Below, in pieces: positions 46,164-55,507 of a stretch of DNA of 64,000 nt. The notes beneath the pieces are model-generated. The model searched no databases. It worked only from the letters and a program-made list of their open reading frames with translations, and had not been told where the DNA came from. The position numbers and the translations under genes are program-made. Every line of letters starts with the position of its first letter. Within the stretch, counting starts at the first letter, position 1. Source of the stretch: Pseudomonas sp. IAC-BECa141 (GTDB lineage: Bacteria > Pseudomonadota > Gammaproteobacteria > Pseudomonadales > Pseudomonadaceae); contig NZ_CP065410.1 of assembly GCF_020544405.1 (NCBI RefSeq), forward strand, positions 3,906,001 to 3,970,000, read 5' to 3'.

Positions 46164-46240
46164 TGGGGTGGACGATGGGGATCGAACCCACGACAACGGG
46201 AGTCACAATCCCGTGCTCTACCAACTGAGCTACGCCCACC
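46164..46240 (-). tRNA. tRNA-His(GUG), copy 2
   Basis: Seventy-seven nt with GTAGCTCAGTTGGTAGAGC D arm, anticodon GTG in ATTGTGA, and encoded CCA. The extra 5' G (position -1) that marks tRNA-His is present opposite C73. It is identical to the copy at 46459-46535 and ends the cluster. Confidence 0.96.
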
Positions 46241-46315
46241 ATATTGCGTGCCAAAGAAGCCAAACAACTTCTTTGTAAAACTTCATCCGGCCAACGGCAT
46301 GAATGAAGCTTTGAT

Positions 46316-46400
46316 TGGTGCGGATGAAGAGACTCGAACTCTTACGCCTCGCGGCGCTGGAACCTAAATCCAGTGTGTCTACCAATTCCACCACATCCGC
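46316..46400 (-). tRNA. tRNA-Leu(UAG)
   Basis: Eighty-five nt with a long variable arm (GCGCCGCGAGGCGT). Anticodon TAG lies in ATTTAGGT; acceptor GCGGATG/CATCCGC and encoded CCA are intact. It lies between the two tRNA-His copies. Confidence 0.96.
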
Positions 46401-46419
46401 GGATGAAGCTTTTTAAAGC

Positions 46420-46451
46420 AAAGGCGCCAGACTGTTACATCTGGCGCCTTT
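46420..46451 (-). repeat. Duplicated hairpin between tRNA-His copy 1 and tRNA-Leu
   Basis: AAAGGCGCCAGA and TCTGGCGCCTTT around an eight-base loop, differing by one base from the terminator at 46125-46156 and placed the same 7 bp after a tRNA-His. It may act as attenuator or processing site within the cluster. Confidence 0.8.
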
Positions 46452-46458
46452 CGAAATA

Positions 46459-46535
46459 TGGGGTGGACGATGGGGATCGAACCCACGACAACGGGAGTCA
46501 CAATCCCGTGCTCTACCAACTGAGCTACGCCCACC
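46459..46535 (-). tRNA. tRNA-His(GUG), copy 1
   Basis: Identical to copy 2 across 77 nt, including the -1 G and the CCA end. Its downstream flank, including the hairpin, is also repeated, so the two copies arose by a segmental duplication around tRNA-Leu. Confidence 0.96.
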
Positions 46536-46566
46536 ATATCGCGCTACTTGTGCCAATGCTGCCTAA

Positions 46567-46643
46567 TGGCGCACCCGGCAGGACTCGAACCTGCGACCAT
46601 CCGCTTAGAAGGCGGATGCTCTATCCAGCTGAGCTACGGGCGC
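46567..46643 (-). tRNA. tRNA-Arg(UCU)
   Basis: Seventy-seven nt with acceptor GCGCCCG/CGGGTGC, anticodon TCT in CTTCTAA, T arm CAGGTTCGAGTCCTG and encoded CCA. It is the first gene of the Arg-His-Leu-His cluster. Confidence 0.96.
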
Positions 46644-46757
46644 CTTGTTAGCTGTACCCTTGGAGGACTACAAACTAAGTGCTTTCCAGTCATTCGAAAC
46701 CGTAATTTCGTTCGACCTTCTTAACCAGTGCTAGGCTGTGCCCGACAAGTGCGACGA

Positions 46758-46786
46758 ATAGTATAGAGCGACCCGAAGGTCGTCAA
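46758..46786 (-). promoter_or_regulatory. Promoter of the tRNA cluster
   Basis: On the minus strand TTGACG (46781-46786), 17 bp, TACTAT (46758-46763), followed by the GC-rich stretch TCGTCGCAC. A GC-rich discriminator is typical of stable-RNA promoters under stringent control. The rest of the 270-bp spacer up to folD shows only a possible -35 (TTGACA, 46861-46866). Confidence 0.72.
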
Positions 46787-46915
46787 ATCCTTTTTAAAAA
46801 AATTCATTTAATTAAAGGGCTTAGGGGAATTTGCTGACCAAGCGCCTTTGCCCTCACCGTTTGACATGCGAGAATGCGTTCTCTTTTTTCCCCTCTCGAT
46901 GGTTAATCACGCGCA

Positions 46916-47770
46916 ATGACTGCACAACTAATCGACGGCAAATCGATCGCCGCCAGCCTGCGCCAGCAGATCGCCCAACGGGTTGCCGAACGTCGCCAGC
47001 AAGGTCTGCGCACGCCAGGCCTCGCGGTGATCCTGGTTGGCAGCGATCCTGCCTCTCAGGTTTATGTCTCGCACAAGCGTAAAGACTGTGAAGAGGTCGG
47101 CTTCCTCTCTCAAGCCTACGACCTGCCTTCCGAAACCACTCAAGAAGCGCTGACCGATCTGATCGATCGACTGAACGATGACCCGGCAATCGACGGCGTT
47201 CTGCTTCAACTCCCTCTGCCAGAGCACCTGGACGCTTCCAAACTGCTGGAGCGCATCCGCCCGGACAAGGATGTCGACGGTTTCCATCCTTATAACGTCG
47301 GCCGCCTGGCCCAGCGCATTCCGCTCCTGCGCCCGTGCACCCCGAAGGGCATCATGACCCTGCTGGAAAGCACCGGCGCCGATCTGTACGGGATGGACGC
47401 CGTTGTTGTTGGCGCGTCCAACATCGTCGGTCGCCCGATGGCGATGGAACTGTTGCTGGCCGGTTGCACCGTGACCGTCACCCACCGCTTCACCAAGGAT
47501 CTGGCCGGCCACGTCGGCCGCGCCGATCTGGTGGTCGTGGCCGCCGGCAAGCCGGGTCTGGTCAAGGGCGAGTGGATCAAGGAAGGCGCGATCGTCATCG
47601 ACGTCGGCATCAACCGTCAGGAAGACGGCAAACTGGTCGGTGATGTCGTGTACGAAACCGCCCTGCCGCGCGCAGGCTGGATCACCCCGGTACCGGGCGG
47701 CGTCGGTCCGATGACCCGCGCCTGCCTGCTGGAAAATACCCTCTACGCAGCAGAAACCCTGCACGCCTGA
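46916..47770 (+). CDS. folD: FolD, methylenetetrahydrofolate dehydrogenase/cyclohydrolase
   Basis: A 284-residue bifunctional enzyme interconverting methylene-, methenyl- and formyl-tetrahydrofolate with [18 protein letters not shown] carries the catalytic lysine; [14 protein letters not shown] and the NADP loop [16 protein letters not shown] are family signatures, and [18 protein letters not shown] closes the C-terminus. It is transcribed alone and followed by a terminator. Confidence 0.97.
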   Translation: MTAQLIDGKSIAASLRQQIAQRVAERRQQGLRTPGLAVILVGSDPASQVYVSHKRKDCEEVGFLSQAYDLPSETTQEALTDLIDRLNDDPAIDGVLLQLPLPEHLDASKLLERIRPDKDVDGFHPYNVGRLAQRIPLLRPCTPKGIMTLLESTGADLYGMDAVVVGASNIVGRPMAMELLLAGCTVTVTHRFTKDLAGHVGRADLVVVAAGKPGLVKGEWIKEGAIVIDVGINRQEDGKLVGDVVYETALPRAGWITPVPGGVGPMTRACLLENTLYAAETLHA

Positions 47771-47792
47771 GTCGTGTTTTCAGCTTGCCTGT

Positions 47793-47816
47793 AACCCCGC
47801 CTCGTGCGGGGTTTTT
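47793..47816 (+). terminator. Terminator of folD
   Basis: ACCCCGC, CTCGT, GCGGGGT then TTTT. Confidence 0.85.
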
Positions 47817-47999
47817 CATGCCCTCGAAAAAACCTTTACCGTTCGCCGGAAACCCCTATTTTTACAGGGCTTTTCACGACTTTTTCATGCGCCTCAAACA
47901 ACCATCGACAGTTCTTCAGCCATACTCCTAAAATGCGTCGTTTTTACGACACAGGCCGTTACAAATTACGGCATTTCCAACCTTCATGAGTTCGCCCGC

Positions 48000-48938
48000 G
48001 TGAATATTCGCCTGTCCATCCTGAGCCTGGTTTTTGCATTTTCAGGCACGCTCCTCACGCCAACGGTCAACGCCGCCGAAACCACCGCTGCCCCTCGAGA
48101 CGCTTCGCAGTTGAAAATTGCCTCCGGCAGCGCCCTGCTGATGGATCTGCAGACCAACAAAGTCATTTATTCCAGCAACCCGGACGTGGTGGTGCCCATC
48201 GCTTCCGTGAGCAAGTTGATGACTGGCCTGGTAGTGGTCGAAGCGCACCAGAACATGGACGAATGGATTGACGTTGACATCAGCCATACACCTGAAATGA
48301 AAGGTGTGTTTTCTCGCGTCAAACTGCGAAGCGAACTGCCCCGCCGAGAGATGTTACTGATTGCCCTGATGTCCTCGGAAAACCGCGCCGCCGCTAGCCT
48401 GGCTCACCACTATCCGGGCGGTTACGCGGCATTCATCGCAGCGATGAACGCCAAGGCCAAGGCGCTGGGCATGACCAGCACGCACTTTGTGGAACCCACC
48501 GGTCTCTCGGAGCGCAACGTCTCCACCGCCCGCGACCTGAGCAAGTTGCTGGTAGCCGCGCACAAACAGCCGCTTCTGATCGAGCTGACCACCACCAAGG
48601 AAAAGACCGTCTCGTTCCGCAAACCCAATTACACCCTGGGTTTCCGTAACACCGATCACTTGGTCAACAAGGCCGACTGGGATATCCGCATCACCAAGAC
48701 CGGTTTCACCAACCCCGCCGGTCATTGCCTGGTGCTGGTGACCCGCATGGCCAACCGTCCCGTCGCGCTGGTGATTCTCGACGCGTTCGGCAAATACACT
48801 CACTTCGCCGATGCCAGCCGCATCCGCAGCTGGGTGGAAACCGGCAAGAGCGCCAACGTCCCGGCCGTGGCCCAGCAATACAAGGCTGACAAGAACCTCA
48901 AGAGTCGCCAGAGCGGCGTGATCGAAGCCTCAAAGTAA
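48000..48938 (+). CDS. pbpG: D-alanyl-D-alanine endopeptidase (PBP7/PbpG)
   Basis: A 312-residue penicillin-binding peptidase that cuts cross-links in peptidoglycan. A signal peptide is followed by the three active-site motifs: SVSK (SxxK), SSEN (SxN) and KTG in RITKTGFTN. The start is a GTG at 48000; the ribosome site is poor, but the signal peptide beginning just after it supports this start. Length and motif order match PBP7 rather than the carboxypeptidase DacA (about 400 residues). A strong bidirectional hairpin follows. Confidence 0.92.
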   Translation: MNIRLSILSLVFAFSGTLLTPTVNAAETTAAPRDASQLKIASGSALLMDLQTNKVIYSSNPDVVVPIASVSKLMTGLVVVEAHQNMDEWIDVDISHTPEMKGVFSRVKLRSELPRREMLLIALMSSENRAAASLAHHYPGGYAAFIAAMNAKAKALGMTSTHFVEPTGLSERNVSTARDLSKLLVAAHKQPLLIELTTTKEKTVSFRKPNYTLGFRNTDHLVNKADWDIRITKTGFTNPAGHCLVLVTRMANRPVALVILDAFGKYTHFADASRIRSWVETGKSANVPAVAQQYKADKNLKSRQSGVIEASK

Positions 48939-48950
48939 TCCGCCCCCATG

Positions 48951-48979
48951 AAAAAGCCCCGAATCGTCGGGGCTTTTTC
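48951..48979. terminator. Bidirectional terminator between pbpG and small acidic genes
   Basis: AAAAAGCCCC, eight-base loop, GGGGCTTTTT. Confidence 0.88.
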
Positions 48980-48989
48980 ATTCATGCAC

Positions 48990-49196
48990 TCAGTCGTTGG
49001 GCAACGGCATCTTGTCGTCATCGGGAATGCCGTCACCGGCGCTCGGGTCGCGCGAATGCTCTGGCGTGACCACTGCCGGACGCGCCAACGGATCGCGTAG
49101 AGGGCTGTCCGGATCCAGCACCGGATCAACCTCCGGCTCAGGTGTGGCAGGCACACTGTCAGGTTTGTGGTCGTCGAAACTCGAATCGGTACTCAT
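48990..49196 (-). CDS. Small acidic Pro/Asp-rich protein A
   Basis: A 68-residue, acidic, proline-rich and probably unstructured protein (for example EPEVDPVLDPDSPLRDPLARP). The ATG at 49196 has GAGGTG five bases upstream. It begins 12 bp after the stop of the similar protein B gene, so the pair is co-transcribed, and both are the same length (68 residues). Both share DPDSP and a DPL-type motif, which suggests an ancient tandem duplication. Function unknown. Confidence 0.72.
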   Translation of the reverse strand: MSTDSSFDDHKPDSVPATPEPEVDPVLDPDSPLRDPLARPAVVTPEHSRDPSAGDGIPDDDKMPLPND

Positions 49197-49208
49197 ACGC
49201 ACCTCGCT

Positions 49209-49415
49209 TCAAGGCTTGAGATCAGCCAAGGGATCGTAAGGCTTGGCCGGACGCTTGGGATCATCGCCCGGCTGCACATCCTTCGGCGCCTTTGCAGGGC
49301 CGATGGGATCGACTTGCGGATCGTCCAGATCCGGCGAGTCCGGATCGAAGCCCAGATCGTCGCCATTGCCATGCTCGGAAGAATGCGGACCGCTGGGTGA
49401 ATTTGGAATTGCCAT
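49209..49415 (-). CDS. Small acidic Pro/Asp-rich protein B
   Basis: A 68-residue acidic protein starting MAIPNSPSGPHSSEHG and containing DPDSPDLDDPQVDPIGPAK. AGGAGG lies at ideal distance before the ATG at 49415. It precedes protein A on the same strand, 12 bp apart. Composition (many Pro, Asp, Gly; almost no hydrophobic residues) points to a disordered protein. I know of no assigned function. Confidence 0.75.
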   Translation of the reverse strand: MAIPNSPSGPHSSEHGNGDDLGFDPDSPDLDDPQVDPIGPAKAPKDVQPGDDPKRPAKPYDPLADLKP

Positions 49416-49508
49416 GCTCGCCTCCTGATACTGGCCCGTAAAACACGGGACGCTACAGTTCAGAAGCACATGCTCCGCCAGGGTGCCCGACAGGCGACGA
49501 ACGGAGCC

Positions 49509-50180
49509 TCAATGCGCTGCCAGTGCCTTCCTTGCCTGCGCCGCTTCCCGTTCCTGCCCGGCCTGAGCCAGCGCGTCGGCGGCCTTGAGCCAGCGCTGCT
49601 GATCGACCGCTGCCGGAATCTGCGTCGGTTTCTGGATCAACACTGCCCAGCCGCCGGATTTTTCGAGAGCCGACTCGAACGAACTGAAGCTCATCAATTC
49701 ACGGCGATTCATCCCCGCGCGCAGCAGCACCTTCTGCTTCAGACGGTCGTAGCCCGACAGGATCGCGTAACGCGGCTCGGCCCAAAACGCCGAACCCTCG
49801 CTGAAACGCACCATCACCGGATACCCGGCCGCCACCTGAGTCAGCAGCGCCGGCAGATTGCTGTCCAGCGGATACACGACCATGCCGTATTCACGCGCCA
49901 GGCTCTGCAGATTCTGTTGCAACTTGTCCTCAGCGCCCGGTAAGTGCAGCGGCTTTTCCAGCAGACCCGGCGTGATCACGATGCCCTGCTGCGACAGCAG
50001 ACTGGCCAGCACCTGCGGCCCGCTTTGATAGGCCTCGCCACGATAGAAGGTGCCGCTGAGTTCGACCCGCTCCGGCAGGCGCTTGACCTCCGGCGCCACA
50101 CTGCCCGCACACCCCACCAAAGCTGTCACGCAACCGGCCACCAGCAGCGCCGCGCGAATCCGGGAAAATAGCTGCACCAT
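49509..50180 (-). CDS. C39-peptidase-fold lipoprotein lacking the catalytic cysteine
   Basis: A 223-residue predicted lipoprotein (lipobox TALVGC). The domain resembles C39 papain-like peptidases, but the motif usually QCGPAxLA reads QSGPQVLA (Ser53 in place of Cys), and the later HYxxV...GYD motif reads RYAILSGYD, with Arg for His. It is therefore probably not a protease. The C-terminal part (about 180-223) has a TPR-like helical segment ending AQAGQEREAAQARKALAAH. The start at 50180 suits an AGAGAG site. Similar genes in Pseudomonas are annotated as C39-family; function unknown. Confidence 0.75.
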   Translation of the reverse strand: MVQLFSRIRAALLVAGCVTALVGCAGSVAPEVKRLPERVELSGTFYRGEAYQSGPQVLASLLSQQGIVITPGLLEKPLHLPGAEDKLQQNLQSLAREYGMVVYPLDSNLPALLTQVAAGYPVMVRFSEGSAFWAEPRYAILSGYDRLKQKVLLRAGMNRRELMSFSSFESALEKSGGWAVLIQKPTQIPAAVDQQRWLKAADALAQAGQEREAAQARKALAAH

Positions 50181-50410
50181 CGTCACTCTCTTGATCAGTT
50201 ACCGGTCATCGTGTTCCGGCTTGGTCGAGGATCATAGGACGGCGCCACGCTGCGGTATAGCCCAAAGCGACAGATCCATCGGCTGTATAGAGCGAACTGA
50301 TTGGTCACCACCGACCTTTGGTCAATAGCTTGAAACACACCAGCGACTAGACTGTCACTCAGATAAGAGCCAAAGAGCGAGCGCCCGACGCAGGGCAAGA
50401 GGAGGCACAG

Positions 50411-50578
50411 ATGAGCCTGACCATGACCATCGTAATGCTGATTGCCGGCTGGCTGGCCGTTGCGGCCGCCATGCTGTGGGGCGTGTTGCGGATTTCCCGC
50501 CGCCATCACCACCCGGTACAACCTGCACCGACCAGGAAGATCGAGAAACACAACGCCCGTCACGCCACCGCGCACTGA
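50411..50578 (+). CDS. 55-residue single-span membrane protein
   Basis: A short frame with GGAGGCAC immediately before the ATG (good ribosome site). Residues about 5-28 (MTIVMLIAGWLAVAAAMLWGV) are one membrane helix, followed by a basic tail rich in His, Arg and Lys (ISRRHHHP). It sits between the C39-like gene (divergent, 230 bp away) and a bidirectional terminator. It is too short for many gene finders. Function unknown. Confidence 0.7.
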   Translation: MSLTMTIVMLIAGWLAVAAAMLWGVLRISRRHHHPVQPAPTRKIEKHNARHATAH

Positions 50579-50601
50579 TTTTCTGTAGCCGACACAAACA
50601 A

Positions 50602-50639
50602 AAAGGCCGCCTGGACTCTCGCGAGTTCAGGCGGCCTTT
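50602..50639. terminator. Bidirectional terminator between the small membrane protein gene and terC
   Basis: AAAGGCCGCCTG, 14-base loop, CAGGCGGCCTTT. Confidence 0.88.
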
Positions 50640-50652
50640 GGTTTTCCAGCAA

Positions 50653-51402
50653 TTACGCTTCGGCAGTCAATTTCTTCTGCTTGGCGCGGCGCGACATCAT
50701 GTTCAGCACTTCAATCGCAGCCGAGAACGCCATGGCGGCATACACATAACCTTTCGGTACGTGGGCGCCGAAGCCTTCGGCGATCAGCGTCATGCCGATC
50801 ATGATCAGGAAGCCCAGAGCCAGCATCACCACCGTCGGGTTGTCGTTGATGAACTTGGCCAGCGGATCAGCTGCAAACAGCATCACCAGCACTGAAACCA
50901 CCACCGCAATCACCATGATCGGCAAGTGTTCGGTCATGCCGACAGCGGTAATGATGCTGTCGATCGAGAACACCATGTCCAGCATCAGGATCTGCCCGAT
51001 CGCGGCGGCGAAGCCCAGAGTCACCGTCGAGGTGGCGCTCTTCGGATCTTCCGGCGCAGGATCCATGCTGTGATGGATCTCGGTCGTCGCTTTCCACACC
51101 AGGAACAGACCACCGGCGATCAGGATCATGTCCTTCCAGGAGAACGCCTGGCCCAGGATCTCGATGACCGGCTCGGTCAACTGGACGATGAAGGCGATGG
51201 TGCTCAACAGCGCCAGTCGCATGATCAGCGCCATGCCGATGCCCAGGCGACGAGCCTTCTGCCGGTACTGCTCGGGCAGCTTGTTGGTCAGGATCGAGAT
51301 AAAGATCAGGTTATCGATGCCGAGCACGATTTCCATCACCACCAGTGTGGCCAAGGCAATCCAGGCCGTCGGGCTGGAAGCGAGTTCTAACAGGTATTCC
51401 AT
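50653..51402 (-). CDS. TerC-family integral membrane protein
   Basis: A 249-residue protein with about seven membrane helices of the TerC/Alx family. Typical acidic membrane motifs are [24 protein letters not shown] and [18 protein letters not shown], whose aspartates probably bind metal. Members export manganese or aid metal loading of secreted enzymes; tellurite resistance gave the name but is not implied. Transcribed alone or with the small lipoprotein gene. Confidence 0.88.
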   Translation of the reverse strand: MEYLLELASSPTAWIALATLVVMEIVLGIDNLIFISILTNKLPEQYRQKARRLGIGMALIMRLALLSTIAFIVQLTEPVIEILGQAFSWKDMILIAGGLFLVWKATTEIHHSMDPAPEDPKSATSTVTLGFAAAIGQILMLDMVFSIDSIITAVGMTEHLPIMVIAVVVSVLVMLFAADPLAKFINDNPTVVMLALGFLIMIGMTLIAEGFGAHVPKGYVYAAMAFSAAIEVLNMMSRRAKQKKLTAEA

Positions 51403-51431
51403 GGGTCAGTCCTGACTCTGTGTAAGACGGT

Positions 51432-51671
51432 TTAGATTTCCTGGGAGGACGATTCGGATTTTTCTTCGTCGTCTTTCGGTTCTTTCTTGCTGATCAGATT
51501 GCCGGTGGCATCGCTGAGTGCCTCTTCGGCGGCTTTATGCGTGTCGTCGATGGCTTGTTTCGCCGCCTCGGCCGCCTGCCCCATCAGTTGCTGGGCGCTC
51601 TTTTCGGCCTGGTCGCAACCGGCCAGTACCAGTAAAGACGCGAACAGTAACGCTGTAGTTTTTAGTTTCAT
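51432..51671 (-). CDS. Small Ala-rich lipoprotein
   Basis: A 79-residue predicted lipoprotein (LLVLAGCDQ, Cys19; Asp at +2 suggests inner-membrane retention). The mature part is a helical Ala/Glu/Lys-rich coil (AEAAKQAIDDTHKAAEEAL) ending in an acidic tail. It is 29 bp upstream of terC on the same strand, so co-expression is likely. Function unknown. Confidence 0.8.
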   Translation of the reverse strand: MKLKTTALLFASLLVLAGCDQAEKSAQQLMGQAAEAAKQAIDDTHKAAEEALSDATGNLISKKEPKDDEEKSESSSQEI

Positions 51672-51817
51672 GATGCCTCCCTCGATAGAACAGACAGCGC
51701 CATACAGACCGGCCGTCGATGGCTGGGCATTCTAGGGAGACAAACACTTCAGGAAAATTCGTATTTTTAGCGGCTATACTTCGATTTATACGAACTGTAT
51801 TTGACGGACCGAATCCC

Positions 51818-52716
51818 ATGCTCAATTACCGACAACTGCATTACTTCTGGGTGGTGGCCAAGACCGGCAGCATCGTGCGCGCCTGCGAGCAACTGAACCT
51901 GACGCCGCAAACCATCAGCGGGCAGATATCCCTGCTTGAACAGACCTACGGCATCGAGTTGTTTCAACGGGTCGGCCGGCAGCTCGAGCTGACCGAAGCC
52001 GGGCGTCAGGCCCTGCCTTACGCCGAACAGATGTTCCAGCTCGGTGGCGAACTGGAACTGATGCTGCGCGCCCAGCCCAACGAACAGCAGATTCTGTTCC
52101 GGGTCGGCGTGGCGGACGTGGTGCCCAAATCCATCGTCTATCGCCTGATCGCGCCGACCATGGAATTGAGCGAACCGCTGCGCATCACCTGCCGCGAAGA
52201 CAAACTCGAGCGCCTGCTGGCGGATCTGGCGATCCAGCGCCTGGACCTGGTGATCTCCGACAGCCCCATGCCCTCGCACCTGGACATCAAGGGCTACAGT
52301 CAGAAACTCGGGAATGCGGGATCAGTTTTTTCGCCACCGCCGAACTGGCAGCGCAATACGGTCAGGATTTCCCGCGCAGTCTGCACGGCGCGCCGCTGTT
52401 GATCCCCGGCGCGGAAACAGTAGTGCGCAGCCGTTTGCAGCGCTGGTTCGCCGAGCAGCAGATTCAGCCAAGGATTGTCGGGGAATTCGATGACAGCGCC
52501 TTGATGCAGGCGTTTGGTCAGTCCGGCAGCGGGATTTTCATCGGCCCGAGCGTGATTGCCGATGAGGTGAAGCGCCAGTACGGCGTCGAGTTGATCGGCC
52601 AGACCGATGCGGTGAGCGAGTCGTTCTACGCGATCTCGGTGGAGCGCAAGGTCAAGCACCCCGGCATCAAAGCGATTACCGAAGGTGCCCGACGCGAACT
52701 GTTTACAGCGTTTTAA
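51818..52716 (+). pseudogene. nhaR: NhaR-like LysR regulator, frameshifted by one base
   Basis: The helix-turn-helix (GSIVRACEQLNLTPQTISGQISLLEQTYG) and the first 165 residues match NhaR, the LysR-type activator linked to the sodium/proton antiporter NhaA. After GYSQKLG the frame is lost; one extra G in the run 52310-52312 (GGG to GGGG) restores GECGISFFATAELAAQYG and a 299-residue protein through to the stop at 52716, close to E. coli NhaR. The rest shows no other damage, so an error in sequence or a very recent mutation is likely. No nhaA adjoins. It converges with an MFS gene by a 4-bp overlap. Confidence 0.87.
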
Positions 52717-53873
52717 GCCGGCGCGCAGACGTCGCGCGGCTTGAGCACCATCAGCACCATGGCGAGGAAAATCGACAGCAGAATGAATCCGGCAGCGGCA
52801 AAGCCCACAAAACCCAGACCAGCGCTGTCGATCACTCGACCGCCAATGATCGCGCCCAGACCGATCCCGAGGTTGGCCCCGGCAATGTTCAGCGACGCGG
52901 CGAAGGCCGGCGCTTCCGGTGCCGCTTTCATCAAACGCACGTGGCTGACCAGAAACAGGGCCGCCTGGGTCACGCCCCAGATGCCCATCGCCGCCGCCAG
53001 ACCCAGCGACGAATTGATGTTCGGCACCAGCGCCACCATCCCCGGGATCATGAACGCACAGAACATCACCGAAGCCATCAGCGGATGGCGATCCACCGCA
53101 CGACCGCCCAGCGAGTTACCGATCAAGCCAACCGCACCAAAGCCCATCAGGCACCAGCCGACCACGGTGCCATTGAAGCCGGCCAGACGCTCAAGGATAT
53201 CCGCCAGATAGGTGTAGGCGGTGAACATGCCGCTGAACACCAGAATCGACAACAGCACATGGCCCAGCATCAGTGGGCTGCGCAGTATCTTGAACTGGGA
53301 AGCGAAGCTGACCTGATGCTGGTGCAGGCTGGTTTTCGGCAGATAGACAAACAGCAGCAACGCCTTGGCGAACGCGATCACCGCCAGAATGGCGAACGCA
53401 CTGCGCCAGCCGAACGCATCGGAAATCAGCGTGCCGACCGGAATCCCGAACACGGTGGCGCAGACGATGCCGAAGCCGATCTTGGCGATCGCGCGACCGG
53501 CGAAGTCCGGGCCGACGATATCCACCGCCGTTTCACTGGCCAACGCCCAGAACACCGGCAGCCCCAGCGCCGGGATCAGCCGGGCAATGGCCATGACCCA
53601 GATGTTCGGCGCCAGCGCCGCAACGGTATTGGCCAGCCCAAACATGATCAGAATGGTGATGAACAGTTTGCGGCGCTCGAAGCGGGCGAAATATGCCGTC
53701 AAGAAAGGACCGAACATGGCCACGGTGAAAGCGAATAGAGTCACCAGCAACCCGGCCTGCGGGATGGTGACGGCCAGGTCGCGGGCAATCGCCGGCAGCA
53801 GGCCGACAATGACGAACTCCGTCGTCAGCACCGTGAATCCGGCGGCGGACAACAGAAGGATGGGCAACAGCAT
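52713..53873 (-). CDS. MFS drug/sugar efflux-type transporter
   Basis: A 386-residue DHA1-type MFS protein with 12 predicted helices. TEFVIVGLLPAIARDL in the first helix loop and the helix 5 region LGLPVFWALASETAVDIVGPDFAGRAIAK are typical of AraJ/YdeA-like carriers. The start at 53873 has GGAG six bases upstream; the open frame goes further without a ribosome site. The substrate is not determined. Confidence 0.83.
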   Translation of the reverse strand: MLLPILLLSAAGFTVLTTEFVIVGLLPAIARDLAVTIPQAGLLVTLFAFTVAMFGPFLTAYFARFERRKLFITILIMFGLANTVAALAPNIWVMAIARLIPALGLPVFWALASETAVDIVGPDFAGRAIAKIGFGIVCATVFGIPVGTLISDAFGWRSAFAILAVIAFAKALLLFVYLPKTSLHQHQVSFASQFKILRSPLMLGHVLLSILVFSGMFTAYTYLADILERLAGFNGTVVGWCLMGFGAVGLIGNSLGGRAVDRHPLMASVMFCAFMIPGMVALVPNINSSLGLAAAMGIWGVTQAALFLVSHVRLMKAAPEAPAFAASLNIAGANLGIGLGAIIGGRVIDSAGLGFVGFAAAGFILLSIFLAMVLMVLKPRDVCAPA

Positions 53874-54209
53874 GAGGAACTCCAGCAAAACGACGACACC
53901 AGCGCTGACCCGAAGGCCCGCTGGCAGAATTTGAAAATAAGGATGCGCAATCTTAACAGAGTGTTTCCCGAGTGACTTGCACAAACCTGTCTAAGTTGCA
54001 GAGGGTTCCGGTGGCAGATCGTCACATGCCTGAAGGAATCGGACGACGCTGTGATAAAGTCCGCGCCCTGCGAAACGTACACCCTGTTCAACCACCCGTT
54101 TAACGGCGTGGCTGGCGCGTCAGTCCTTTTGGTTCGTGTCTGTGGCCTGCCCCGATTCAACGCCCGGATTGCGCAACCTTGCACCCTATAAAAAACAGAG
54201 ATGCCGTTC

Positions 54210-55442
54210 ATGACCGCTTCATCCCCTTCTCTATTGCAACGTCTTAAAAGCCTCAGCCTGGTGACCCAGATCCTGATCGGCCTGATTGCCGGCATCGCGC
54301 TCGCGCTGTTCGCGCCGGAAGCGGCCAAAGCCACGGCCTTCATCGGCAAGGTGTTCGTCTCGGCGTTGAAGGCCGTGGCACCGATCCTGGTGTTCGTGCT
54401 GGTCATGGCCTCGATCGCCAACCACAAGCACGGCCAGGAAACCCACATCCGGCCGATTCTGTTCCTGTATCTACTGGGCACCTTTGCGGCCGCCGTGGTC
54501 GCGGTGATTGCCAGCATGATGTTCCCGTCGCATCTGGTGCTGTCCACCGACAACATCGCGGTGAGCGCGCCGGGCGGCATCAGTGAAGTGCTGCAAAGCC
54601 TTTTGCTGAGCGTGGTCGATAACCCGGTGAGCGCACTGATGAACGCCAACTTCATCGGCATTCTGGCCTGGGCCATCGGCATGGGCGTGGCGATTCGGCA
54701 CGCCGGTGACACCACCCGCGAAGTGCTGGGGGATCTGTCCAACGGCGTGACGGTGATTGTTCGGGTGGTCATCCGTTTCGCACCGCTGGGTATTTTTGGC
54801 CTGGTGGCATCGACCCTGGCCACCTCCGGGTTTGGAGCATTGATCGGTTATGCGCATCTGCTGGCAGTGCTGCTCGGCTGCATGCTGTTCGTGGCGCTGG
54901 TGATGAATCCGATGATCGTGTTCTGGAAGCTGCGTCGCAACCCTTACCCACTGACACTCCAGTGCCTGCGCGAAAGCGGCATCACCGCATTCTTCACCCG
55001 CAGCTCGGCGGCGAACATTCCGGTCAACCTGGAACTGAGCAAGCGCCTGGGTCTGCATGAAGACACCTACTCGGTATCGATCCCGCTCGGCGCCACCATC
55101 AACATGGCCGGCGCGGCGATCACCATCACCGTGCTGTCCCTCGCTGCCGTGCACACCCTGGGCATCGCCGTGGACATCCCGACCGCGATCCTGCTCAGCG
55201 TCGTCGCCGCAATCTGCGCCTGTGGCGCCTCGGGCGTGGCCGGGGGCTCGCTGCTGCTGATTCCGCTGGCGTGCAGCCTGTTTGGCATCCCGAGCGAAAT
55301 CGCCATGCAGGTGGTGGCAGTCGGCTTCATCATCGGCGTGCTGCAGGATTCCGCCGAGACAGCACTGAACTCCTCCACCGACGTACTGTTCACCGCTGCC
55401 GCTTGCTTGGGCGAAGAACAGAAAGCCCAGCGCCCGGCGTAA
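54210..55442 (+). CDS. sstT: SstT serine/threonine:sodium symporter
   Basis: A 410-residue dicarboxylate/amino-acid:cation symporter family protein. Helical-hairpin signatures are visible as [21 protein letters not shown] and [23 protein letters not shown]; the first holds the SSAAN motif typical of SstT. An ATG three codons upstream (54201) directly adjoins the ribosome site, so 54210 is preferred. Length matches E. coli SstT (414). Confidence 0.92.
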   Translation: MTASSPSLLQRLKSLSLVTQILIGLIAGIALALFAPEAAKATAFIGKVFVSALKAVAPILVFVLVMASIANHKHGQETHIRPILFLYLLGTFAAAVVAVIASMMFPSHLVLSTDNIAVSAPGGISEVLQSLLLSVVDNPVSALMNANFIGILAWAIGMGVAIRHAGDTTREVLGDLSNGVTVIVRVVIRFAPLGIFGLVASTLATSGFGALIGYAHLLAVLLGCMLFVALVMNPMIVFWKLRRNPYPLTLQCLRESGITAFFTRSSAANIPVNLELSKRLGLHEDTYSVSIPLGATINMAGAAITITVLSLAAVHTLGIAVDIPTAILLSVVAAICACGASGVAGGSLLLIPLACSLFGIPSEIAMQVVAVGFIIGVLQDSAETALNSSTDVLFTAAACLGEEQKAQRPA

Positions 55443-55456
55443 AAACCCGGCGCAAC

Positions 55457-55494
55457 AAAAAGCCCGCCAAGGCGTAAACCTTGGCGGGCTTTTT
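55457..55494. terminator. Bidirectional terminator between sstT and the DUF1993 gene
   Basis: AAAAAGCCCGCCAAGG, six-base loop, CCTTGGCGGGCTTTTT. Confidence 0.9.
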
Positions 55495-55507
55495 GTTGCA
55501 GAGCGTT

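Noticed and set aside
46373..46651. Open frame of 92 codons across the tRNA cluster
   Set aside because: It lies antisense to four tRNA genes, a well-known false ORF.
46861..46866. TTGACA before folD as a complete promoter
   Set aside because: No acceptable -10 hexamer at 16-18 bp; only the -35 half is present.
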